Counted from the stretch's first letter, positions 16,375 to 24,502 are shown. The stretch is DNA of 28,370 bases from Bacteroidales bacterium (GCA_016783865.1 JADHVS010000038.1:1-28370); one strand, 5' to 3'. Numbers and translations: made by a program. The notes: a model not told the origin generated them from the letters alone.

Positions 16375-17020
16375 TTCGTGCTCCCTGGTAAAATAATAAT
16401 GCACTCAATGCCATTAGTGAATGACTGATGCTATTATGATTAATCCATTGATTAATGTTCAGTTCCATCAGAAAGATTAAAGCAGTAAAAATCATTGTGG
16501 AAACGGCAGCAATGAACAGGAGGTGGCCGGGATCCTTTGATTTGAACCAACCATATAGATGGAGGAAAAAAATAATTCCCAGCAGGCTGAAGGCTATTTG
16601 AATGACGACATATATAAAATCGATGGCATTGGTTGCCATAATCCCGAGAATGAGAAAGACTATAATATTTAACAAGGCAATCAGGTATACCAGCCTGGAA
16701 TGAATGAACTTTCGAATAATCTCAAGAGATGCCAATACGAGTGAGGAGATGGCAACCATGCTTAACAGCCATCCGGGCAATTGCCAGGCTGGATGAAGCC
16801 TGTACAGAAATGCATGGCCCAACAGTCCGCCCAGCAAAGTTCCTATTCCCAAACCAAGAAAAAAAATGCAGAAGAAGGTTCTTTCTTTTGAGGGCCGATA
16901 ATTTTTTATTAATTGCGAGAAGGCATAAATGCAAATACCTGCCACAACCAGATCGGTTATTGTAGTCACGGGCTCATCAATCCGTATCCCTGCGAAAAAG
17001 ATATATGGTTCAGCGTTCAT
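16343..17020 (-). CDS. uncharacterised multi-span membrane protein
   Basis: A 225-residue integral membrane protein with about seven hydrophobic segments (near residues 18-38, 48-70, 80-98, 107-128, 132-153, 162-183 and 192-212). Polar residues inside or at the ends of segments include GGLLGHAF in the second and NHNSISHSLMA before the last, a His-rich layout reminiscent of the ceramidase/CREST membrane hydrolases; this is speculative. The start codon lies in the first unit of the heptamer array at 17014, and the last codons (INPVNPS) are encoded by a degenerate 10-base repeat containing CAGGATTAA. Function unknown. Confidence 0.75.
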   Translation of the reverse strand: MNAEPYIFFAGIRIDEPVTTITDLVVAGICIYAFSQLIKNYRPSKERTFFCIFFLGLGIGTLLGGLLGHAFLYRLHPAWQLPGWLLSMVAISSLVLASLEIIRKFIHSRLVYLIALLNIIVFLILGIMATNAIDFIYVVIQIAFSLLGIIFFLHLYGWFKSKDPGHLLFIAAVSTMIFTALIFLMELNINQWINHNSISHSLMALSALLFYQGARRFLINPVNPS

Positions 17021-17097
17021 CGTTCATCGTTCATCGTTCTGCGTTCTGCGTTCATCGTACTTCGAAATTCTTAATTCGATATTCGTTATTCATTATT
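17014..17097. repeat. heptamer array G (12 units), fills an intergenic space
   Basis: Twelve consecutive 7-base units in one register on the plus strand: CGTTCAT (4), CGTTCTG (2), CGTACTT, CGAAATT, CTTAATT, CGATATT, CGTTATT, CATTATT (1 each). The reverse strand reads as ATGAACG-type units. It runs from the start codon of the membrane-protein gene to the stop codon of the TIGR02757 gene, leaving no other intergenic DNA. Units become more AT-rich and divergent toward 17097. Confidence 0.9.
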
Positions 17098-17869
17098 CAT
17101 AGAGTCCAAGGCCAAACAGAGCAAAATCATACTTTACCGGATCGGCCGGATCCAGGGTTCTGAGCACAGAAGTCAATTCCTCCACAGCTTTCCAATCATT
17201 CTGCTTCCTTTGTAACAGTCCGAGCTTCCTGGCAATTGTACCTGTATGTATATCCAGCGGGACAAAAAGGTCGGCCGGATCAATTTTCTCCCAAATTCCA
17301 AAGTCAACTCCCCTGTCATCTCTGCGCACCATCCACCTGAGAAACATGTTCAGCCTCTTCCCTGAAGCATTTCCGGCCACATCTGCTACGTGTTTTTTTG
17401 TTCTCCCGGGATGGGGCAGGTCAAAAAATTCTTTGCGGAATTGTGTCAGGGCTGCTTTGACGGTTCCACCCGTGGAATATGCATTCTCAAAAACTGTTTC
17501 CAAACCACCTTTATGCAAATATATGTTTTTCAGTGACTTAACAAAAAACTTGCAGTCTTCAGATTGAAAGGTACGGTGAACAAATCCATTAAAAACATCA
17601 TAATCAGCCTCTGTTGCACGTGTTATAAAATCAATTGGATCGTTGTCCAATCTACGAATAAGGTCTGATGCATTTTTAATGATGGTACTCCGTTGACCCC
17701 AGGAGATAGTGGCCGTCAGGAATCCGGCTATCTCGATGTTTTCCTTTTTACTGAATTGATGTGGTACCTGGATGGGATCGTCCTTAATGAATTCAAGAGT
17801 GTTATACTGGCTGGCTTTTTCCTCGAGTAGTTGTATAATGTGGTCCGGTATGTTATGAGAAGAATTCAT
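17093..17869 (-). CDS. TIGR02757 family (DUF2400) protein
   Basis: A 258-residue cytoplasmic protein matching the TIGR02757 family, common in Bacteroidota and some other phyla. Recognisable family blocks are the opening region with VEEKASQYN-type helix, a F-KKENIEIAGFLTATISWGQRSTII block, the central HVADVAGNASGKRLNMFLRWMVRRDD with GVDFGIWEKIDPADLFVPLDIHTG, and the closing DPVKYDFALFGLG. The DIHTG and the LRWMVR portions suggest a relation to the helix-hairpin-helix base-excision glycosylase fold, but no enzymatic role has been established to my knowledge. Its stop codon lies in heptamer array G. It precedes the ABC gene's 3' region by 112 bases. Confidence 0.92.
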   Translation of the reverse strand: MNSSHNIPDHIIQLLEEKASQYNTLEFIKDDPIQVPHQFSKKENIEIAGFLTATISWGQRSTIIKNASDLIRRLDNDPIDFITRATEADYDVFNGFVHRTFQSEDCKFFVKSLKNIYLHKGGLETVFENAYSTGGTVKAALTQFRKEFFDLPHPGRTKKHVADVAGNASGKRLNMFLRWMVRRDDRGVDFGIWEKIDPADLFVPLDIHTGTIARKLGLLQRKQNDWKAVEELTSVLRTLDPADPVKYDFALFGLGLYE

Positions 17870-17928
17870 TAAGAAGGGGCTGAGGGTTTGGGAGTCGGGG
17901 GCAGGGTTAAGAAAAAGCCGTTACTTTT

Positions 17929-17975
17929 CTCCCGTTGGTTGCCTGCCAGCCGGGAGGTTGGAAGCCAAGGGCAAT
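17929..17975. repeat. imperfect palindrome between two minus-strand genes
   Basis: CTCCCG and CGGGAG can pair around a 15-base loop, followed by TTGGAAGCCAA. There is no T-run on either side, so it is not a convincing terminator. It may be a decayed relative of the TGAA-loop hairpin at 18711. Confidence 0.3.
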
Positions 17976-17981
17976 TGATTA

Positions 17982-18635
17982 CTAACTGATCACCTTACCA
18001 TCCTTTAGTTGTATCATTCGATCCGACATCCCGGCCAACTCTTTATCGTGGGTTACGATTACAAAAGTTTGCCGGAAATTTTCGCGCAGCTTGAAAAACA
18101 ATTCATGAAGTTCTTTCTTGTTCTTGCTGTCGAGGTTACCAGAAGGTTCATCGGCCAAAATAACAGAAGGACCGTTGATAAGTGCGCGGGCCACTGCCAC
18201 ACGTTGCTGCTCTCCGCCGGAAAGTTCAGATGGTTTATGATCAAGTCTGTCTTTTAAACCTAAAAAATCAAGAATTTCAGCAGCCCTGGATTCAACCTGT
18301 TGTCGCTGAGTTTTCGCAATATATCCGGGAATGCAAACATTCTCAAAGGCTGTGAACTCCGGAAGAAGGTGATGAAATTGAAACACAAAACCTATGGACC
18401 GGTTCCGAAACTTTGCCATCTGTTTCTCTTTCATGCTGTCTATATCCACTCCCTCAATTGAGATCGATCCGGCATCCTTTTTCATCAGTGTACCCATGAT
18501 CTGCAACAGGGTGGTTTTTCCTGCCCCGCTGGCACCCACCACGGCCACTATTTCACCCTTTTTTATTTCAAATGAAATTCCCTTTAACACCTGCAGGTCG
18601 CCAAAGGCTTTGTGGATGTCGGTGGCTATGATCAT
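17982..18635 (-). CDS. ABC transporter ATP-binding protein, LolD-like
   Basis: A 217-residue ATPase of the LolD/MacB-type family, which powers FtsX-like permeases for lipoprotein release or efflux. Walker A GASGAGKT at 34-41, Q-loop Gln86 ([11 protein letters not shown]), signature LSGGEQQ at 138-144, Walker B VILADEP at 158-164 with the catalytic Glu163, the D-loop SGNLDS, and H-loop His196 (VTHD). Full length, with no fused permease. The neighbours are unrelated genes, so its permease is encoded elsewhere. The MacB-like permease at 25992 also lacks an ATPase, but it is 7 kb away, so pairing is only a possibility. A -7 box lies four bases before the start. Confidence 0.93.
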   Translation of the reverse strand: MIIATDIHKAFGDLQVLKGISFEIKKGEIVAVVGASGAGKTTLLQIMGTLMKKDAGSISIEGVDIDSMKEKQMAKFRNRSIGFVFQFHHLLPEFTAFENVCIPGYIAKTQRQQVESRAAEILDFLGLKDRLDHKPSELSGGEQQRVAVARALINGPSVILADEPSGNLDSKNKKELHELFFKLRENFRQTFVIVTHDKELAGMSDRMIQLKDGKVIS

Positions 18636-18639
18636 ACAA

Positions 18640-18647
18640 CAAAAGTA
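18640..18647 (-). promoter_or_regulatory. -7 promoter box four bases before the ATPase start
   Basis: Minus strand TACTTTTG, an exact TAnnTTTG match, then TTGT and the ATG at 18635. This would give a leaderless or nearly leaderless mRNA, like the candidate box at 10037. Confidence 0.45.
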
Positions 18648-18672
18648 ATTGAATAAAATTAATTCCCATGAT

Positions 18673-18730
18673 GCGGGCTGAAGTCCGGTATTTTTGCTAA
18701 ATCCCTATATCCGTTGGCTGAAGCCAACGG
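18673..18730. repeat. pair of REP-like hairpins with TGAA loops
   Basis: Perfect hairpin CCGTTGGC-TGAA-GCCAACGG at 18711-18730, and a second, weaker one (CGGGC-TGAA-GTCCG, one G-U) around 18673-18687. Both have the core GGCTGAAG(C/T)CC. No T-run follows on either strand. They abut heptamer array H. Confidence 0.65.
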
Positions 18731-18765
18731 CAACATGTAACCTGTAACCTGCAACTTGCAACCTC
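18731..18765. repeat. heptamer array H (5 units)
   Basis: Plus-strand units CAACATG, TAACCTG (2), CAACTTG, CAACCTC, starting directly at the end of the hairpin and ending one base before the stop codon of the antiporter gene. Same family as array C read on the minus strand (TGYAACY). Confidence 0.85.
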
Positions 18766-18766
18766 T

Positions 18767-19708
18767 TTAATTTATTCTTTCCATAATCAGGTATAAGTAT
18801 GCCAGGTATGTCAAAAATAAAATGAAACCTTTCCATCTCGACAGCACCCTTTTCCCGGGAACAAGCAACAATACGAACAACAATAATGCGATACCAAGCA
18901 TATAATAGAGATCAAACTGAACGGCCAGCGGATTCACCGGAATGGGCCTTATCAGGGCGGTAATGCCCAGTACAAATCCAATATTAAACAGATTTGAACC
19001 AATGATATTTCCAAACGATATATCCGATTCCTTATTTATTGCTGCAATGACTGAAGTGGTTAATTCGGGGATACTGGTACCCAGTGCGATCAATGAAACT
19101 GAAATCACCCGTTCACTCATCCCGAAATCAGTAGCGATAAAGATGGCATTATCAACAAGCAGATCGGCACCTAAAGCCAGTCCTGCAGAACAAAGGATAA
19201 TCAGAAAAAAGGCTAACAGGAGGTTCATCTGTTTTGACTCTTCTTCCAGCTCCATTTTTATCTTTCCCTTTTTCCCAAAATAAATGTACAGGAGAATTAC
19301 TGCCACAATGAAAGCCAGAAGAAAGATGCCTTCTGCTCCATCCAGTTCATTATTCAGAAGAAACCAGTAAAGGAGCACAGAGATTCCAAACATTACCGGC
19401 CAGTCGAACCTTATTGTAAATGGTTTTACAACCACCGGGTATACCATGGATGCTATTGCCAGCACCATTGCAATATTGCATATATTCGAACCTATAATGT
19501 TGTAGATGGCCACATCGGGGTGACCTTTCAGGGAAGCACTCACACTCACCAGCAATTCCGGAGTACTGGTCCCGAGTGCCACGACAGTAATACCAATAAT
19601 TATCCGTGGAATTTTGAATCGGTTGGCAATTGCTATGCTGCTCTTAACCAGGTACTTCCCGCTGTAAATAAGGATTAAAAAACCGGCCAGAAGCAACAGA
19701 TATTTCAT
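18767..19708 (-). CDS. calcium/sodium antiporter, CaCA family (YrbG-like)
   Basis: A 313-residue inner-membrane antiporter with about ten membrane segments and the two inverted alpha repeats of the Ca2+:cation antiporter superfamily. Alpha-1 is VALGTSTPELLVSVSA at 43-58 followed by IIGSNICNIA; alpha-2 is ALGTSIPELTTSVIAA with GNIIGSNLFNIG. The two acidic residues (Glu51 and its partner in the second repeat) are the ion ligands, giving Ca2+/Na+ exchange as the likely reaction. Length and topology fit the bacterial YrbG type. It is separated from tatA upstream by 65 bases, so it could be co-transcribed with secDF-tatA or independent. Confidence 0.94.
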   Translation of the reverse strand: MKYLLLLAGFLILIYSGKYLVKSSIAIANRFKIPRIIIGITVVALGTSTPELLVSVSASLKGHPDVAIYNIIGSNICNIAMVLAIASMVYPVVVKPFTIRFDWPVMFGISVLLYWFLLNNELDGAEGIFLLAFIVAVILLYIYFGKKGKIKMELEEESKQMNLLLAFFLIILCSAGLALGADLLVDNAIFIATDFGMSERVISVSLIALGTSIPELTTSVIAAINKESDISFGNIIGSNLFNIGFVLGITALIRPIPVNPLAVQFDLYYMLGIALLLFVLLLVPGKRVLSRWKGFILFLTYLAYLYLIMERIN

Positions 19709-19773
19709 AGGGTAGTCTGGTGCGCGTTAAAACAATGGGGCAGATCTTCTGTTACCGGGGAATCCCGAACGTA

Positions 19774-20049
19774 TTAACCCTGGATATCGTCTTTGAATTT
19801 CCTGACATCGTCAGTCAGGTCCTTCGTGCTATCCCTGATATTCTTCCCGATATCTTTCAGTTCTTTACTTATTTCAGGTGAGCTATCGTTGAGTTCCCTT
19901 TTTATGTCATCTGCGGCTTTTCTGAATTCACGGAGCCCCTTCCCCAGTCCACGCGCCATATCGGGCAATTTCTTTGATCCGAAAAGCAACAGCACCACCA
20001 GGGCAATGATGACAATCTCCTGTCCGCTTATGAATAGCAAATGACCCAT
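19774..20049 (-). CDS. tatA: Sec-independent protein translocase TatA/E
   Basis: A 91-residue TatA-type subunit of the twin-arginine translocase, which exports folded proteins. One N-terminal transmembrane helix (about 8-22, [14 protein letters not shown]), then the [21 protein letters not shown] hinge and amphipathic helix with the conserved Phe-Gly, followed by a charged C-terminal tail of heptad-like acidic/basic helix. TatA form the pore rings. tatC is not in the window. It lies 56 bases after secDF with a perfect -7 box in that gap. Confidence 0.95.
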   Translation of the reverse strand: MGHLLFISGQEIVIIALVVLLLFGSKKLPDMARGLGKGLREFRKAADDIKRELNDSSPEISKELKDIGKNIRDSTKDLTDDVRKFKDDIQG

Positions 20050-20072
20050 GAAAACAACTTAATTTGTACCTG

Positions 20073-20080
20073 CAAATATA
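20073..20080 (-). promoter_or_regulatory. -7 promoter box of tatA
   Basis: Minus strand TATATTTGC, an exact TAnnTTTG match with the often-seen following C, 23 bases before the tatA ATG and after the secDF stop. It suggests tatA has its own promoter in addition to any read-through. Confidence 0.55.
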
Positions 20081-20105
20081 ATCTAAAAATGATTTTAAAC
20101 ACTCA

Positions 20106-23100
20106 TTAAGATCTTTTCTTACCACGCAATATTAGGGCTGTTCCGGACTTCATTATGGTATCATATACCACAGGTGAAGCTATGAACAGTGATGAATATG
20201 TTCCAACAACCACACCAATAAGCAGGGCAAAGGTAAATCCGCGGATCACCTCACCTCCAAACAGGAAAATGACCAGCAATACAAAGAATGTACTTAATGA
20301 GGTACTGAATGTCCTGCTGAGTGTACTGTTCAAAGCCAGGTTAATGATCTCGGCCCTATCGCGCTTTCTGTAAAGCCCGACATATTCCCTGATCCTGTCG
20401 AATATAACCACGGTATCATTAATTGAATAACCTACCACTGTTAGTATGGCAGCAATAAAGGCCTGGTCAATCTCCAGTGAGAATGGCATGATACCATAAA
20501 AGATAGAGAAGATCCCCAGTACGATCAGGACATCATGAATGAGGGCAACAACTGCACCCAGGCCATACTGCCAGTTTCTGAACCGAACCAGGATATAGAT
20601 AAAGATCACCACCAGGGCAAACAGGATGGCCCATACAGCCTGTACTTTGATGTCGTCTGCAATGGTTGGTCCCACCTTTTGAGAACTCTGCCGGTAATCA
20701 TTCATGAAGGTCTCGAAATCAACCTGGTCGCCAAGATAGGGTTGTAGTCCCTGATAAAGCAATTGTTCTATTTCTTCATCGACCTCAGCAGCATCCTCGG
20801 TGATCTTATATTTAGTCGTAACCCTGATCTGGTCTTCAGAACCGAAAGTGATCACCTGTGGTGTTTCACCAAGGGCGGTCTCAAGACTGGCTTGAATATC
20901 CTGGGTATTCACCTGCTCATTAAACCTTATTACATAGGTTCGTCCTCCGGTAAAATCAACCCCCTGGTTCAATCCCCTGGTAAGGAGAGAAACAATACCA
21001 AGGACTACAATTATTCCCGAAATAAAATAAAATATACGGCGTTTGGCCAGGAAAGGAACATTCAGATTCTTGAAAGCATTTTCTGTCATCCTGGTTGCAA
21101 AAGTAAGTTTCCTGTTCTTTGTAAGCATAAACTCAAAAATCAACCTTGTTATAAAGATGGCTGAGAACAATGAAGTCAGAATACCAATCACCAGGGTAGT
21201 TGCAAAACCTTTGATGGGACCTGTGCCGAAAACAAGCAGAATAACTCCTGTAAGAAGGGTAGTCACGTTGGCATCGATAATGGCTGAACGGGCATTTTTA
21301 TATCCATCCTTTATGGCCATCTTTATTCCCTTTCCGGCTGCAATCTCTTCCCGGATCCGTTCGTAGATCAGAACGTTTGCATCCACCGACATACCTATGG
21401 TCAGCACTATACCTGCGATACCCGGAAGGGTTAGAACGGCTCCCAGTGAAGCCAGCACACCAATCAGGAAAAACATGTTTGCCATCAGGGCGATGTCGGC
21501 TACAAGACCGGCCCTGCGGCTGTAGTAAAATACCATATACAACATGACAACCATGAATGCCAGCAGAAATGAATTCAAGCCGGAATTGATTGCTTCCCTG
21601 CCAAGCGACGGACCAACAATGGCTTCCTGGATGATCCTTGCAGGAGCAGGTAATTTACCCGACTTCAATACGTTTGTGAGGTCTTCGGCATCATTATATG
21701 TAAAATTACCACTGATCGTTGAACGGCCATTTGGAATTTCCTCGTTTACAGTTGGTGCAGAAGCAACATAACCATCAAGCACGACGGCAATTGCTTTGTT
21801 GACATTTTCCCGGGTTAACCGTTGCCACACCTGGGCACCTTCGCTGTTCATTCCCATTGTCACTGTGGCTGCCCCGGATGACTGGTTAAAATCCACAGAT
21901 GCATTGGTAACCGCCTCACCACCAAGTGGCGGACGTCCGTCACGACCTGTTACCCGGATGGCATAAAGTACAAAGTAGTTCTCTGCATCATCAAAAGGTG
22001 CCATATCCCAGAGAAACCGTATGTCGCGCGGGAAAAGTGAACGTACCTGGGAAAGCCTTAAATACCGGTTAACCGTTGAAGTGTCCCTGTAATGGGCAAA
22101 ACCAATCCCGGCTCCAGGCACGAACTGGCCCTGTTGGGTTACATTGGGTTGAAGGATACCCAGTAATGGATTTTCCGCAATAAATTGATCGAGAGTAAGG
22201 TTAGCAGCAGTATCACCTAGCAGGCTGTCGGCTTGCAGTTGATCCAACAGGCTTAATTCCTGAGTGGTTGTATCTTCCGTGACAGCCGGTTCCGACAGGG
22301 CATCCAGAAGAGGATTGCCTTCATCACCAGCCGGTTCTGTTGCTTCGCTCTCCGTATCACGACTTGCACCGGTCTCCATTGCTTCCTGTGCATCAAGGAT
22401 TTCTTTTATCCTGGTATTGGCTTCCTGAAGGAATGGGAAAATTTCAGAATTGTCGTAAGTTTCCCAGAATTCCAGGCTGGCAGTTCCCTGCAACAGTTTT
22501 CTTACTCGTTCCTGTTCTTTTACGCCTGGTAACTCAACCAGTATCCGACCCTGTGTTTCAAGTCTCTGGATATTGGGCTGTACAACCCCGAAACGGTCGA
22601 TCCTGTTTCTTAAAACATTAAAGGCATTGTCCATGGCCCCATCGGTCTCTGCCCTGATCACCCTTAGCACCTCTTCATTTGAGGAAGTATAATCAACCCT
22701 ATCCCTCAACTCACGGGTGGCAAATATGGCCGCCATTCTCCCGCCCGGATCAATATCTTCAAAGGCCCTTCCGAACAGTGTTATAAAATCTTCCTGGCTC
22801 TGTGTCTGGTATTGCTGAGCCAGCATTATCGCCCTGTTGAATGTTGTGTCTGTACTATAGTCGGATAAACTCCGGATCATATCCATCATTGAAACCTCCA
22901 GGGTAACATTCATCCCGCCCTTCAGGTCGAGACCCAGGTTGATCACACGCTCCTGGCACTCTTTATAGGTGTACTTCCTGACAATGATATTATATACTAC
23001 TTCTGTTGAAATGGAATCAAGATATGATTCATACAGGGCCGAATCTCCACGGGCATATTTAACTGCATCACGTTCAACCTTTTTTGAAACGAATGAAAAC

Positions 23101-23168
23101 GACAGCTGATAAACACATACAACGGCCAAGGCAATGGCAAAAAACCTGATGGCACCTTTATTTTGCAT
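20106..23168 (-). CDS. secDF: protein translocase subunit SecDF (fused)
   Basis: A 1020-residue fusion of SecD and SecF, the proton-driven accessory motor of the Sec translocon; the fused form is normal for Bacteroidota. SecD half: first membrane segment about 6-27, the family motif LGLDLKGGMNVTLEV near 78-92, a long periplasmic P1 region with an acidic, Ser/Thr-rich low-complexity insert (about 262-345), then the membrane block (533-680) containing TIGMSVDANVLIYERIREE with the proton-path Asp596. SecF half: starts about 710, with GVDFTGGRTYVIRF (the SecF counterpart) at about 736-749, and a final membrane block with SINDTVVIFDRIRE. Followed by tatA, so two export systems are neighbours. Confidence 0.97.
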   Translation of the reverse strand: MQNKGAIRFFAIALAVVCVYQLSFSFVSKKVERDAVKYARGDSALYESYLDSISTEVVYNIIVRKYTYKECQERVINLGLDLKGGMNVTLEVSMMDMIRSLSDYSTDTTFNRAIMLAQQYQTQSQEDFITLFGRAFEDIDPGGRMAAIFATRELRDRVDYTSSNEEVLRVIRAETDGAMDNAFNVLRNRIDRFGVVQPNIQRLETQGRILVELPGVKEQERVRKLLQGTASLEFWETYDNSEIFPFLQEANTRIKEILDAQEAMETGASRDTESEATEPAGDEGNPLLDALSEPAVTEDTTTQELSLLDQLQADSLLGDTAANLTLDQFIAENPLLGILQPNVTQQGQFVPGAGIGFAHYRDTSTVNRYLRLSQVRSLFPRDIRFLWDMAPFDDAENYFVLYAIRVTGRDGRPPLGGEAVTNASVDFNQSSGAATVTMGMNSEGAQVWQRLTRENVNKAIAVVLDGYVASAPTVNEEIPNGRSTISGNFTYNDAEDLTNVLKSGKLPAPARIIQEAIVGPSLGREAINSGLNSFLLAFMVVMLYMVFYYSRRAGLVADIALMANMFFLIGVLASLGAVLTLPGIAGIVLTIGMSVDANVLIYERIREEIAAGKGIKMAIKDGYKNARSAIIDANVTTLLTGVILLVFGTGPIKGFATTLVIGILTSLFSAIFITRLIFEFMLTKNRKLTFATRMTENAFKNLNVPFLAKRRIFYFISGIIVVLGIVSLLTRGLNQGVDFTGGRTYVIRFNEQVNTQDIQASLETALGETPQVITFGSEDQIRVTTKYKITEDAAEVDEEIEQLLYQGLQPYLGDQVDFETFMNDYRQSSQKVGPTIADDIKVQAVWAILFALVVIFIYILVRFRNWQYGLGAVVALIHDVLIVLGIFSIFYGIMPFSLEIDQAFIAAILTVVGYSINDTVVIFDRIREYVGLYRKRDRAEIINLALNSTLSRTFSTSLSTFFVLLVIFLFGGEVIRGFTFALLIGVVVGTYSSLFIASPVVYDTIMKSGTALILRGKKRS

Positions 23169-23270
23169 TTGAAACTGATTTATAGATGACTATATACTTT
23201 ATACTATTTCTAACGGAGGGGCAAATATAAATAATTTTTACCTAGAAAACTTTGATTTTAAGCTAAAAAA

Positions 23271-23375
23271 GAAGACAGAATTCAGAAGACAGAATTCAGA
23301 AGGGAAAATCAGTGAACAGTGAGTGGTGAGTGGTGAGTCAGGGATCGTGAATCGTGAGTCGTGAATCGTGAATCG
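23271..23375. repeat. heptamer array I (15 units), longest in window
   Basis: Fifteen consecutive 7-mers in unbroken register between secDF and mdh: GAAGACA (2), GAATTCA (2), GAAGGGA, AAATCAG, TGAACAG, TGAGTGG (2), TGAGTCA, GGGATCG, TGAATCG (3), TGAGTCG. At least three subfamilies are joined: a 14-base pair (GAAGACA with GAATTCA), a TGAGTGG type and a TGAATCG type. It is followed by a G/T-rich tract (23376-23404). Not coding; no CRISPR-like spacers. Confidence 0.92.
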
Positions 23376-23423
23376 AAGGTGTGAGTGAGGGTGTGGGTGT
23401 TTGTTTCAGTATATTTAGGGGAT

Positions 23424-23452
23424 AAAAAAATCGGGCCCCGTTGAGGAGCCCG
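23424..23452 (-). terminator. terminator of malate dehydrogenase gene
   Basis: Minus strand stem CGGGCTCC / GGGGCCCG (one G-U) with a five-base loop, followed by A and seven T residues. It lies 15 bases after the mdh stop. Confidence 0.85.
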
Positions 23453-23467
23453 CAATATTAATCTCAT

Positions 23468-24406
23468 TTATGAAAGATTCATATCATCGAAAATTTTCAT
23501 AACCTCTTTGACGGCATCGGCTGAAGCATGCAACAGCTTCATTTCTTCAGCATCCAGTTTTACTTCTATAATTTGTTCAATTCCATTCTTACCCAGTTTA
23601 ACCGGTACTCCAACAAATACATCCTTAAGCCCATATTCTCCATTTAAGCAAGTGGAACAAGGAAAGATCCGGTTCTGATCGTCTACAATTGATTCTACCA
23701 TTTGTGCTGCAGCAGCTCCGGGTGCATACCATGCTGAAGTCCCTAATAAACCTACAATTTCACCACCACCTTGTCTGGTACGCTGAACGATTTTTTCAAG
23801 TTCATCCTTATCAATCAGCTGGGATACCGGAATCCCGGCTACTGTTGTATAACTTGGCAGAGGAACCATTGTATCGCCATGACCTCCCATTAACAGGGCT
23901 TGAATATCCAGCGGAGAGACATTTAGTGCTTCAGCAAGAAAAGCCCTGTATCTGCCCGTATCGAGTATTCCGGCCATTCCAAATACTCTGTTGCCAGGAA
24001 AATTGGATGCTTTAGTAGCAACATATGTCATGACATCGAGGGGATTGGAAACAATGATTAAAATAGCATCAGGTGAATGCTTGACCGCTTTCTTAGTTAC
24101 ATCCATAACGATCTCTGCGTTAGTTTTAATAAGGTCATCCCTGCTCATGCCAGGCTTTCTCGGTATTCCCGATGTGATCACAACAATGGATGAATTTTTG
24201 GTCTTCTGATAATCATTTGTGACACCGGTAATCCTGGAGTTAAAACTATTTATTGGAGCGGTTTGCCACATATCCAGAGCCTTGCCTTCAGCCAGTCCTT
24301 CCTTAATATCAAGTAATACAACTTCCTTTGCGAGGTTCTTATGTGCAATGACATTAGCGCAGGTGGCACCTACATTTCCGGCACCGATTACAGTTATTTT
24401 TTCCAT
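23468..24406 (-). CDS. mdh: malate dehydrogenase
   Basis: A 312-residue NAD-dependent malate dehydrogenase of the lactate-dehydrogenase-like type; it interconverts malate and oxaloacetate in the TCA cycle. I start at the ATG at 24406 (MEKITVIGAG), which puts the Rossmann GAGNVG at 8-13; the open frame reaches 24445. The substrate loop IPRKPGMSRDD has Arg83 and Arg89 as expected for malate rather than lactate specificity. SNPLDVMTYVA, the ILDTGRYR block with catalytic Asp149 and substrate-binding Arg152, and the GGHGD motif with proton-acceptor His176 are all present. Single gene with its own -7 box and terminator. No odd features. Confidence 0.98.
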   Translation of the reverse strand: MEKITVIGAGNVGATCANVIAHKNLAKEVVLLDIKEGLAEGKALDMWQTAPINSFNSRITGVTNDYQKTKNSSIVVITSGIPRKPGMSRDDLIKTNAEIVMDVTKKAVKHSPDAILIIVSNPLDVMTYVATKASNFPGNRVFGMAGILDTGRYRAFLAEALNVSPLDIQALLMGGHGDTMVPLPSYTTVAGIPVSQLIDKDELEKIVQRTRQGGGEIVGLLGTSAWYAPGAAAAQMVESIVDDQNRIFPCSTCLNGEYGLKDVFVGVPVKLGKNGIEQIIEVKLDAEEMKLLHASADAVKEVMKIFDDMNLS

Positions 24407-24442
24407 GTTAATAGGTAGTTTAGTAGAATGATTAAAATTACA

Positions 24443-24450
24443 CAAAACTA
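24443..24450 (-). promoter_or_regulatory. -7 promoter box of mdh
   Basis: Minus strand TAGTTTTG, an exact TAnnTTTG match, 36 bases before the mdh start. About 20 bases further upstream there is a T-rich stretch with a partial TTCTG match to the -33 element. Confidence 0.55.
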
Positions 24451-24502
24451 AGATATAAAGTATTTACCATTCAGAAAAATACTATCCATAAAAAATAAAG
24501 GA

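Noticed and set aside
18711..18730. Intrinsic terminator for the antiporter gene
   Set aside because: The hairpin is perfect, but no T-run follows on either strand; a REP-like element fits better.
23271..23375. CRISPR array
   Set aside because: Units are seven bases long, contiguous and lack spacers; no cas gene is present. Same for the other heptamer arrays.
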